DNA from: Reinekea blandensis MED297
GTDB lineage: Bacteria; Pseudomonadota; Gammaproteobacteria; Pseudomonadales; Natronospirillaceae
Reading direction: 5' to 3'
NCBI RefSeq assembly: GCF_000153185.1
Contig: NZ_CH724153.1
Coordinates: 1 to 34,150, forward strand
DNA: 34,150 nt
A program made the position numbers and the translations under genes. Of the stretch, positions 23,682-31,316 are shown piece after piece. The notes under the pieces were generated by a model that saw only the letters and a list, made by a program, of their open reading frames with translations, ran no database searches and had not been told where the DNA came from. Numbering within the stretch: position 1 is the first letter of the stretch; each line of letters begins with the position of its first letter.

Positions 23682-25196
23682 TTAGCTGACTTCTTTGGCC
23701 GCAATTTTGGCCGCCCATTGCTGAGGCCCGGTGCGGTGAACGGACTCCCCCTGGGTGTCGACAGCAACGGTCACCGGCATTTCATCGAGTTCAAACTCGT
23801 AGATGGCTTCCATACCAAGATCTTCAAAGGCGACTACTTTTGCATTGCGGATCGCTTTTGAAACCAGGTAAGCAGCCCCGCCCACGGCCATCAGATAGGT
23901 TGCTTCATGCTTCTTGATGGCATCAATGGCGATCGGACCACGTTCTGCCTTACCGACCATCGAAATCAGGCCGGTGTGCTCGAGTACGGTCTCGGTAAAC
24001 TTGTCCATACGGGTGGCGGTGGTTGGCCCGGCCGGTCCGACGGCTTCTTCCCGCACGGGGTCAACCGGGCCGACGTAATAAATAACCTTGTTGGTCAGAT
24101 CGACCGGCAGTTTCTCGCCCCGGTTGATCATATCTACCATACGTTTATGGGCGGCATCGCGACCAGTGTACATTTTACCGGACAGCAACAGGGTTTCACC
24201 GGGTTGCCAGTCTTTCATTTCTTCTTTGGTCAGGTTATCGAGATTGACCTTGCGTGCCGAAGGGCCGGCTTCCCAAACGATATCGGGCCAGTCAGAGAGT
24301 TTCGGTGCTGGCAACTCCGCGATACCGGAGCCGTCGAGCACAAAATGCGCATGGCGGGTGGCGGCACAGTTCGGAATCACCGCCACTGGTTTGTTGGCGG
24401 CATGTGTTGGGCAGTCTTTGACTTTGACATCGAGAACGGTGGTTAAACCACCCAGGCCCTGTGCGCCGATGCCGAGTTTATTGACCTTATCAAACAGCTC
24501 CAGTCGCAACTCTTCGCCGCGGTTTTCCGCCCCCTTGGCTTGCAGCTCCTGAATATCAATCGGGTCCATCAGGCTTTCTTTGGCCATCAGCATTGCTTGT
24601 TCTGCTGTACCACCGATACCAATACCCAGCATCCCCGGCGGGCACCAGCCAGCGCCCATTTCCGGAACCACTTTGAGAATCCAATCGACGATCGAGTCGG
24701 AAGGATTCAGCATGGCAAACTTACTTTTGGCTTCAGAACCACCGCCTTTGGCCGCCACCTGTACATCGACGGTGTCGCCCGGCACCAGCTTGGTGTGAAT
24801 CACCGCAGGTGTGTTGTCTTTGGTGTTTTTGCGGGCACCGTCCGGATCGGCCAGTACACTGGCGCGCAATACGTTATCCGGGTGCAGGTAAGCGCGTCGC
24901 ACACCTTCGTTCACCATGTCCTCAACACCCATGGTGGCGTCGTCGAAGCGAACGTTCATGCCAATCTTCAAAAACACAGTGACAATGCCGGTATCCTGGC
25001 AGATCGGGCGATGACCCTCGGCACACATGCGGCTGTTGATCAGGATTTGAGCCATCGCATCTTTAGCCGCCGGAGATTCTTCTCGTTGATAAGCCTCATG
25101 TACGGCATCAATGAAGTCTTTCGGATGGTAATAAGAAATGTACTGCAGCGCGTCGGCTACACTCTGAATCAAATCGTCCTGCTTAATTGAGGTCAT
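23682..25196 (-). CDS. fumA: Class I fumarate hydratase (iron-sulfur)
   Basis: This single-chain class I fumarase of 504 residues interconverts fumarate and malate in the TCA cycle using a [4Fe-4S] cluster. The alpha part (1-290) has the motif PICQDTG with C66, and the conserved GWCPPGMLGIGIGG and NCAATRH segments, the other likely cluster cysteines. The beta part holds LLLSGKMYTGRDAAHKR, YVGPVDP and GPTTATRMDKF. ATG 25196 with GGAGAG upstream is the start; a TTG four codons upstream is inside that site. Oxygen-sensitive enzymes of this class are common in gammaproteobacteria. It diverges from an enoyl-CoA hydratase gene. Confidence 0.95.
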   Translation of the reverse strand: MTSIKQDDLIQSVADALQYISYYHPKDFIDAVHEAYQREESPAAKDAMAQILINSRMCAEGHRPICQDTGIVTVFLKIGMNVRFDDATMGVEDMVNEGVRRAYLHPDNVLRASVLADPDGARKNTKDNTPAVIHTKLVPGDTVDVQVAAKGGGSEAKSKFAMLNPSDSIVDWILKVVPEMGAGWCPPGMLGIGIGGTAEQAMLMAKESLMDPIDIQELQAKGAENRGEELRLELFDKVNKLGIGAQGLGGLTTVLDVKVKDCPTHAANKPVAVIPNCAATRHAHFVLDGSGIAELPAPKLSDWPDIVWEAGPSARKVNLDNLTKEEMKDWQPGETLLLSGKMYTGRDAAHKRMVDMINRGEKLPVDLTNKVIYYVGPVDPVREEAVGPAGPTTATRMDKFTETVLEHTGLISMVGKAERGPIAIDAIKKHEATYLMAVGGAAYLVSKAIRNAKVVAFEDLGMEAIYEFELDEMPVTVAVDTQGESVHRTGPQQWAAKIAAKEVS

Positions 25197-25323
25197 GCGT
25201 CTCTCCAATGGGTATGGGGCGGGCCCTTTATTATGGTGGCGAATTGTACCTGAAAAACGAGCGTTTCGGAGGCGTCGTACCTACGCCTATGGTCGCAATT
25301 GATGTCTATTATTGTCGCAGGAC

Positions 25324-25351
25324 TTGCAAAATTCAAACGCGCGTTTAAATT
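25324..25351 (+). promoter_or_regulatory. Promoter with PsrA-like palindromic operator, enoyl-CoA hydratase gene
   Basis: A TTGCAA -35 (25324-25329) and TAAATT -10 (25346-25351) stand 16 bp apart. Between and across them lies the 12-bp perfect palindrome AAACGCGCGTTT (25335-25346), extended by AATT on each side to a near-perfect 22-bp palindrome with one mismatched pair. The core CAAAC-N4-GTTT fits the PsrA consensus of Pseudomonas (G/C-AAAC-N2-4-GTTT-G/C), a TetR-type repressor released by fatty acids, except for a final A. A site in the spacer would block polymerase. Confidence 0.55.
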
Positions 25352-25397
25352 GGTCGCAGCAATGGCGTGTCGATGAATACACTGATAAGGATGGATT

Positions 25398-26138
25398 ATG
25401 TCCGATATAGAAACACGGCTTCAGAACGGCGTATTGGAGGTGCACTTCAATCGCCCGGATAAGAAAAATGCCATCACCGAAGCCATGTACACGGCACTGG
25501 CGGAAGCCTTTGTCCGTGCCAGAACGCAAGCGGACGTTTCGGTTGTTCTGCTGACCGGGCAAAAAAACTGCTTTACCGCGGGTAACGATCTGAACGATTT
25601 TCTCGATCACCCACCAGAAGATGAGCAGGCACCGGTATTTCGTTTCCTGCATACTCTGGCCGACTTCCCGAAGCCGGTGGTCGCGGCTGTGAATGGTGCT
25701 GCAGTCGGCATCGGAACAACGTTATTGTTGCATTGCGATCTGGTGTTTTCCGGAGAAAGTGCAAAGTTTCAGTTGCCCTTCGTTAACTTAGGCTTGGTGC
25801 CGGAGTTTGCGTCCTCCTATTTGCTGCCACTGCGAGTTGGGCACGCTAAGGCGGCCGAGTGGTTGCTGACCGGTAAAACTTTCGATGCTCAGGAAGCCAA
25901 AGCGGCAGGACTGATTAATCAGGTGTTCAGTGATGAGCAGTTTTTAAGTGCAGCCCTGCATCAGGCACAAGCGCTGGCAGCGCAACCGGCGACCTCATTG
26001 TTACTCACCAAGCGTTTGATGAAACAGCCCTACATGGCGCAGACACTGCAGATTATGGACGAAGAAGGTGAGTTGTTTCGTCGACGTCTGAACGACGCCG
26101 ACTTTCTTGCTGCTGTTGAGCGTTTTAAATCGCGATGA
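25398..26138 (+). CDS. Enoyl-CoA hydratase/isomerase family protein
   Basis: This is a 246-residue crotonase-fold protein acting on fatty or aromatic acyl-CoA. Oxyanion-hole segments are FTAGNDLNDF and NGAAVGIGTTLLLHCD. The second catalytic glutamate falls in LGLVPEFASSYLLP, the PE-x-x-SS pattern seen in isomerase-type members (enoyl-CoA isomerase, PaaG), which favours an isomerase over a classic hydratase with two glutamates. AAGGA stands upstream of ATG 25398. It is monocistronic, with a palindromic operator in its promoter, and converges on a chemoreceptor gene. Confidence 0.9.
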   Translation: MSDIETRLQNGVLEVHFNRPDKKNAITEAMYTALAEAFVRARTQADVSVVLLTGQKNCFTAGNDLNDFLDHPPEDEQAPVFRFLHTLADFPKPVVAAVNGAAVGIGTTLLLHCDLVFSGESAKFQLPFVNLGLVPEFASSYLLPLRVGHAKAAEWLLTGKTFDAQEAKAAGLINQVFSDEQFLSAALHQAQALAAQPATSLLLTKRLMKQPYMAQTLQIMDEEGELFRRRLNDADFLAAVERFKSR

Positions 26139-26159
26139 GCTAACTGCAACCTGTCATGT

Positions 26160-27986
26160 TCAGGTTCTGAACTGTGCGGACTGAGCCTCCAGTTCGGTGG
26201 TCGAGGCCTTGAGTCGTGTCATTGCATCGGTGGTGAGGTTGGCCCGCTGTGCTATGTCTGACAGTAAATCGCTGATACGTGACACTGAAGCATCCAGTGC
26301 AGTGGTGGCATCGGTCTGTTCTTGTGTGGATTCAGAAATCTGCACATTCATGCGTTCAATCGACGTGACGGTATCAAAAAGTTCGGCAATAGAAGTCTTG
26401 GCCGCGTCGGAGTACTCCGCTGCGCCGATCGCCGCCTGTTTGGCATCGTTGACTGATTGCACCGTGGTATTTACCTCCTGCGCAAACTGTTCGACCAACT
26501 GTTTGATTTCACCGGAGCTCTGATCGGTGCGCTGAGCCAAGGTACGTACCTCATCCGCAACCACCGCAAAGCCCCGACCCTGCTCCCCGGCGCGGGCCGC
26601 TTCGATGGCCGCATTCAGTGCCAATAGATTGGTCTGTTCGGAAACGCTTTGGATCACATCAACAATCGCATAAATTTGTTCGGTTCTGGCTTCAAGTTGA
26701 GTCAAACGTTCGCCGGCTTCAACGAGTCGATCATTCAGATTCAGAACACTTTCGCTGCTGTGTGCTGCCTGTGCCTGACCGTCTTCACAATGTTGACTGC
26801 CGGTTCGGGCAGACTGGGCCGCTTCCGTAGTAATGTCGTTAATGCCCCGTACCGTTGCCGTCATTTCATTGATGGCGGTGGCGACTGAGTCCACTTCGCT
26901 GTTCAGGTCGGCCAGTGCCGTACTGACCTGTTGATTGCTCTGAGTCTGCGTTTCGGTTTCAGAGACAATGCTGCTCGCACTGGTGCGGACACTTTCAACC
27001 ATCTCCCGAAAGTGAGTCAGCAGAGAGTTAACGCTTTTGGCGATTAAACCCAGCTCGTCCCGGCGGCTGACGTCGGCTTCCAGACTCAGGTCATTCTGGT
27101 GGTCGATGGTTTCAATGGTCTGTTTCAACTGGTTAAGCGGGCCAATAATGGAGCGGCTGAGTGCCATGCTGACCAGCACCGACAGAATCAGGACGATACC
27201 CAGAACGATAAAGACCTGAGATTGCCGCGCCTCAATGTTGAGCGCAATGTCGTTGCTGTTGGTCGACACTTCATTGACTGCCTGGCCCAGAGTAAAACCG
27301 GCCTGTTCGACCGCAGCGACGGACGTTTCCAACGCCGTCAGGCGCTGACCGACCTGTTCGTTCGCCTCAAACAGTACTTCGTCCGATACAAATAAGACGA
27401 CTTCGAGCATGCTGCTCATGGAGATGACGTGATTCTGCGATGCTGAGACCAGAGATCGGCCCTGGTTAACGTTATCGTTTTGGAAGGCCTCTATGGCTTG
27501 TGAAACCTTGCTATTGAAATCCTCCATGTCCAGGAGAAACAAATCAATGGCATCGGCCAGTTCTTCATCGATGGTACGCAGTGCGTCAGCCGCAACGATC
27601 AGTTCTTCCTGGGCGGTATCACCATTGCGGATGTCAGAGTCAGAGAGGGACGAGGTTGATGCCAATCGCCAGAAAAGAAAGCGCGGGTAGGTCTGATACA
27701 CAGTAAAGACCGCCTGTTGCAGTTCGAGTGCACTCTGTTGTGCGGCAATGGCGTCCTGTTGTGCCTGCAGCTCTGACTGTTGGGTGGTAAACCGTTGATT
27801 TTGCTGCTCCAGAGCGGCCTGTTGCTCAGTCGCTAACGCCTGCTGAGTTTGCATCTGTTGACGGATTTCATTCAAACCCAACAGCACAATGGCAAACCCT
27901 GCGACGGTGAGCAGCAGCTGGGTCAGGGTCATTAATTGCGTTCGCCAGCGAACCGGCCAATGTTTTAGAGTCAGATTAGACAGCAC
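26160..27986 (-). CDS. Methyl-accepting chemotaxis protein with Gln-rich periplasmic coiled coil
   Basis: This is a 608-residue chemoreceptor. A first span (about 19-39) is followed by a glutamine-rich helix (43-91, 19 Gln of 49 residues). A helical ligand-binding region reaches the second span at about residue 262 ([22 protein letters not shown]). A HAMP domain (about 285-335) and the cytoplasmic signalling hairpin follow, with tip [37 protein letters not shown]. It ends AQSAQFRT, without a CheR/CheB-binding pentapeptide. The start is GTG, with AAGGAC upstream. It signals to CheA/CheW to steer motility or related output; the ligand is unknown. Confidence 0.92.
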   Translation of the reverse strand: MLSNLTLKHWPVRWRTQLMTLTQLLLTVAGFAIVLLGLNEIRQQMQTQQALATEQQAALEQQNQRFTTQQSELQAQQDAIAAQQSALELQQAVFTVYQTYPRFLFWRLASTSSLSDSDIRNGDTAQEELIVAADALRTIDEELADAIDLFLLDMEDFNSKVSQAIEAFQNDNVNQGRSLVSASQNHVISMSSMLEVVLFVSDEVLFEANEQVGQRLTALETSVAAVEQAGFTLGQAVNEVSTNSNDIALNIEARQSQVFIVLGIVLILSVLVSMALSRSIIGPLNQLKQTIETIDHQNDLSLEADVSRRDELGLIAKSVNSLLTHFREMVESVRTSASSIVSETETQTQSNQQVSTALADLNSEVDSVATAINEMTATVRGINDITTEAAQSARTGSQHCEDGQAQAAHSSESVLNLNDRLVEAGERLTQLEARTEQIYAIVDVIQSVSEQTNLLALNAAIEAARAGEQGRGFAVVADEVRTLAQRTDQSSGEIKQLVEQFAQEVNTTVQSVNDAKQAAIGAAEYSDAAKTSIAELFDTVTSIERMNVQISESTQEQTDATTALDASVSRISDLLSDIAQRANLTTDAMTRLKASTTELEAQSAQFRT

Positions 27987-28089
27987 TCTGAAAGTCCTTA
28001 GAAATGGAAAGGCGTGTTGGAGGTAACGGCCGTTGAACCGTTGAGTTTAGTATTGATTGACGGTCGTAACGGACAAATGTGTCATTGGC

Positions 28090-29598
28090 TTACTGGGAGT
28101 CAGTAGACGCCAGTTGCTCATTCTGTCGTGATGGCTGCTGTAAAAAATGCCAGTCGCTACGGCGCCAACTGCCCAAGAACGCGGCCTTGGTGGATTGAAA
28201 GGCGACCTGATCGCGTTCGTTACTATCGATAAACATGACCAGTTCGATCTGCTGTTGTTCGGTACCGAGTGTTTGTTCATACCATTGGGCGATTTCGTTC
28301 GGCGTCAGCATTTTCCGCCCTACAGCACGGTTGAGCGGGAACTGGATGCCGGCCTGAGACGTGGCCGGTTGATAGGCTTTAAAAATGAGTTCACTGCAGA
28401 CTAAGGCGGTGTCGCTGTCGAAGTCGAAATGGAAATCATAGGGGCGGCCGATGTAACCAAAAGCGCCGGCAATCGCCTTGGCTTTTTCAAGCCGGGTGGT
28501 CATTGGCCTGAACACGGCCGCGCCATCAGCATCCAGAGACGTTTCAATCGAGTTGAAAATCACCCCGGCATCCAGGGCTTCAAGCACCCGGATCGTCCCC
28601 ATGGCGTCGACGCCCGGGTGCTCGGCATAGACTGGGCTGATGGATTGCAGCATCGCTTCAAAGGAGTCAAAGCCTTGCGAGCGAACCCAATCGCGGACCG
28701 CGGGTGTATCGAAATAAGCATTGCGCTCGGATCGACTGCCAATGTAAAGGGCGGAATGGGTCCAGAAGCCGGGAATCCCAGCGTTCGTCAGCCGCCACTC
28801 TTTGCGGGTCAGGTAAAAGTCGCCCGGTTCAAACTGCTGGCTGAACGCTCTGGCTTGCTCCGGTGTGATTAGGGTCTTGTTGAATCGCCACAACTTAATT
28901 TTACCCATGCCACGTGCAACCCCTTTCTGCAGGGGGTAATAAGTGGAGTAGGCGGTTCGGCGAAAGGCGCGAAAAGCGTTGGATGCCAACAACCCGGTCC
29001 GATCCAGTTGTCGGATGGCCTGGATATCGGCGTCGATTTCATCACGCCCTGGCAGCGCAGACACTGGGTCCAATCGGGCGTTTTTAGAATCGTACCGGTC
29101 GGTCATCCAGTCGCTGAGCATTTCCCGGACAAACCGCTGATAAAAACCGGATTCCAGACTTTGTTCCGGGTGCGGGGTGTTCAGCCAGTCGACCAGTTCA
29201 GGGTCTCGTTCGATGCGTCGGATGAACTCCAGTGCGAATCGATAATGGGTGTTGAAGGCCAGCAAATGTTGATGCTGGCGTTGCCGGCGCTGTGAGCCCG
29301 ACAGGGTATGATAGTCAGCGGTCAGATCAGCCAAACGACGAACGGTGGTCATGTAGTCCAGATACAGAACCCAGACCTCCAATACCTGTTGCCGCTCGGT
29401 CCGGTTCAACAGGTCGCGTTCGGCGGATTCGCGAGCGAACAACTCAGGGCGTGCGTCGATGTACTCCAGTAAATGCACCAGACCGCTGCGTTGCGCCAAG
29501 ATAACGCCAGTGGGGTCCTGGACCGTGGCAAAGGCCCGACCGCCGGCAAGAAGGCTGGCCAGCAAGGTTATCAACAGCAGGGTCTGGTAACGAGACAT
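28090..29598 (-). CDS. YiiX/YebB-like permuted papain-fold hydrolase, secreted
   Basis: This 502-residue protein has a cleavable signal peptide (LLLITLLASLLAGGRAFA). A helical, unclassified N-terminal domain (about 35-225, many Arg, Asp and Leu) is followed by a permuted NlpC/P60-like domain (about 255-480). Catalytic H281 lies in GFWTHSALYIG and catalytic C401 in TALVCSELIFKAY; the order His-before-Cys is that of YiiX-type enzymes. The fold suggests cleavage of an amide or ester bond in a lipid, peptide or peptidoglycan substrate in the periplasm. Its ATG overlaps the sbcB stop (TGATG), so the two are translated together. No recognised function for the N-terminal part. Confidence 0.78.
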   Translation of the reverse strand: MSRYQTLLLITLLASLLAGGRAFATVQDPTGVILAQRSGLVHLLEYIDARPELFARESAERDLLNRTERQQVLEVWVLYLDYMTTVRRLADLTADYHTLSGSQRRQRQHQHLLAFNTHYRFALEFIRRIERDPELVDWLNTPHPEQSLESGFYQRFVREMLSDWMTDRYDSKNARLDPVSALPGRDEIDADIQAIRQLDRTGLLASNAFRAFRRTAYSTYYPLQKGVARGMGKIKLWRFNKTLITPEQARAFSQQFEPGDFYLTRKEWRLTNAGIPGFWTHSALYIGSRSERNAYFDTPAVRDWVRSQGFDSFEAMLQSISPVYAEHPGVDAMGTIRVLEALDAGVIFNSIETSLDADGAAVFRPMTTRLEKAKAIAGAFGYIGRPYDFHFDFDSDTALVCSELIFKAYQPATSQAGIQFPLNRAVGRKMLTPNEIAQWYEQTLGTEQQQIELVMFIDSNERDQVAFQSTKAAFLGSWRRSDWHFLQQPSRQNEQLASTDSQ

Positions 29599-31151
29599 CA
29601 GAATAAGTCCAGTTGGTCATTCAAATCATCAGAAGGTGCCCGATCTTCCGTTGAAGCAGCCGTTTCAGCGGTTTTTTCTTCCGATATTGATCGGGCATCT
29701 GTCCAATATTGCAATCGGCTCTCAAGGTACATTCGGGTGTCAGTCAGCGCTGGGTCATCCGGCGTTTCGGCCAACAGGGCCAAAGTGTCGGTTAAGGCCT
29801 GTGAAAGCGTCAAGTGCCGTTCGTCCTGTTGTTCAATCAGATAGGTTCGGCGCTGATCCTGCCATTCAGATAATTGTTGTTCGGTCAGGCAATCAGGAAA
29901 CGCTCTTGCCAGCAAGTTCAGTAAAATGGTGGGTAAGCGATCATCCTGCAGCAGATGACTGTTATCAAGCCATTGCTCCGGTGGCAGTTTGCCGGTTCTC
30001 ATGCGGTTTAACAGGGCCTGATCGTGATCACTGATAAAACCGCTGTAGAGGGCTTGCTCGGGATCGGTGATGGCGGCTCGTTCCTGTGTTTCTGTGAACA
30101 CGTCCATGGCCAGTCGATTCAGTTCGGGGTGATCGGCAACCCATCGATAGTGGTGTTGAATGGCGTCGAGGTCGACACCTAGCCGGGTGGTGGTCTCGTC
30201 ATCCAGCAGAGACATTGGCGCAATCATCGGGCTGCGGTTCAGATGGATGGTTTTCAAGGGGGGTCGCCGGGCGCCTTCCGGTAACTCCTCAGTTTTGGCG
30301 TAAAGCCAGGTTCTCAACGTGTCCGCGTCGTGATCGAGGATCCAGGCAGGGTCCTCTCGAATGTCGATGACAATGACTTCATTGTTCCGATCCGGATGAG
30401 CCATTAATGGGACTTCAATGCCCATGCAGAACTCGCTCGCCGGAATCTTCCCGCTGAAATGCAGGTGAGGTTTGCCGCCGACCAGATCGATGGCTTCCCG
30501 GGCGCGATGTTTTGAGCGTAATGAGAAGGCGTAGTCGAACAGTTTTGGCTGCTGTTTTCGAATCAGTTGTGCCAGTGCAATGGTGGCTTTTACGTCGCTG
30601 ACGGCATCGTGTGCGTTGGCATGTGACAGTCCGTTTGCGGCGGTCAGATGTTCTAGCCGGAAAGACGGACTGCCATCGTCGCGGCGTGGCCATTCGATGC
30701 CATCAGGGCGCAATGCATGCGTCATCCGCACCACGTCGAGCAGGTCCCAGCGACTGTTGCCGTTCTTCCATTCGCGTTCATAGGGGTTGATCAGATTGCG
30801 GTAGAAGAGGAAGCGTGAACACTCATCGTCAAACCGTATGCTGTTGTACCCCGTGGTACAGGTGTTCGGTTGCGCCATGGCGTTATGCACCGCTTGGCTG
30901 AACTCCCACTCGGACAGTCCGGTTTGTTCCAGTTCCAAGGGAGACAGGCGCGTGATTTGAACGGCGCCGGGATCAATGACGGTGTCGATATCGGGTTTAC
31001 AGAACAGATTGATGGGTTCTTCGATGATGTTCAGGTCCATGTCCGTACGAACAGCCGCAAACTGAGCGATCCGATCCCGTGAGGGCACGGTACCCCAGGT
31101 CTCATAGTCGTACCATAGGTAGCTGGGCGGATGCGTGGCATTGTTCGGCAT
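29598..31151 (-). CDS. sbcB: Exodeoxyribonuclease I
   Basis: ExoI degrades single-stranded DNA from 3' to 5' in mismatch and recombination repair. The DEDDh exonuclease residues are all present at the E. coli positions: D15 and E17 in YDYETWG, D108 in GYNSIRFDDE, H181 and D186 in HANAHDAVSD. The SH3-like and helical domains that follow are conserved in outline (HLHFSGKIPASEF, IHLNRSPMIAP). Length of 517 residues compares with 475 in E. coli, the extra being a Glu/Ala-rich C-terminal tail (TETAASTEDRAPSDDLNDQLDLF type). It is translated together with the YiiX-like gene. Confidence 0.95.
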   Translation of the reverse strand: MPNNATHPPSYLWYDYETWGTVPSRDRIAQFAAVRTDMDLNIIEEPINLFCKPDIDTVIDPGAVQITRLSPLELEQTGLSEWEFSQAVHNAMAQPNTCTTGYNSIRFDDECSRFLFYRNLINPYEREWKNGNSRWDLLDVVRMTHALRPDGIEWPRRDDGSPSFRLEHLTAANGLSHANAHDAVSDVKATIALAQLIRKQQPKLFDYAFSLRSKHRAREAIDLVGGKPHLHFSGKIPASEFCMGIEVPLMAHPDRNNEVIVIDIREDPAWILDHDADTLRTWLYAKTEELPEGARRPPLKTIHLNRSPMIAPMSLLDDETTTRLGVDLDAIQHHYRWVADHPELNRLAMDVFTETQERAAITDPEQALYSGFISDHDQALLNRMRTGKLPPEQWLDNSHLLQDDRLPTILLNLLARAFPDCLTEQQLSEWQDQRRTYLIEQQDERHLTLSQALTDTLALLAETPDDPALTDTRMYLESRLQYWTDARSISEEKTAETAASTEDRAPSDDLNDQLDLF

Positions 31152-31173
31152 GACTGGTTCCGTGCTGTCTCAG

Positions 31174-31203
31174 TTCAGAGTATGCTAACGCGTTGCAGAT
31201 AAT
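31174..31203 (+). promoter_or_regulatory. Possible promoter of the DUF349 gene
   Basis: TTCAGA (31174-31179) and GATAAT (31198-31203) are 18 bp apart, upstream of the DUF349 gene. The leader after it (about 100 nt) contains a hairpin at 31262-31292. Confidence 0.35.
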
Positions 31204-31261
31204 TAGGGTACCTCTGGCAAGCGCCAACGCGCTGTTTCAGCGGTCCGATGTCATTGTTTCC

Positions 31262-31292
31262 GGTCACCGGCGATCTCCTCTCCGGTGTCACC
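31262..31292 (+). other. Leader hairpin before the DUF349 gene
   Basis: GGTCACCGG (31262-31270) pairs with CCGGTG-TC-ACC (31282-31292), nine pairs with a 2-nt bulge and an 11-nt loop. It lies 24 bp upstream of the start codon and just before the AGGAG ribosome-binding site. Confidence 0.45.
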
Positions 31293-31316
31293 TGGTTGAG
31301 CTTCAGGAGCTAATGC

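Noticed and set aside
26148-26166. AACCTG/CAGGTT hairpin between convergent crotonase and chemoreceptor genes
   Set aside because: Six pairs with a 7-nt loop and no T-tract, partly inside the chemoreceptor coding end; too weak to call as a terminator.
28024-28033. 10-bp palindrome AACGGCCGTT between the chemoreceptor and YiiX-like genes
   Set aside because: It is short, has no T-tract or promoter nearby, and a GC-rich 10-mer palindrome is expected by chance in 34 kb.
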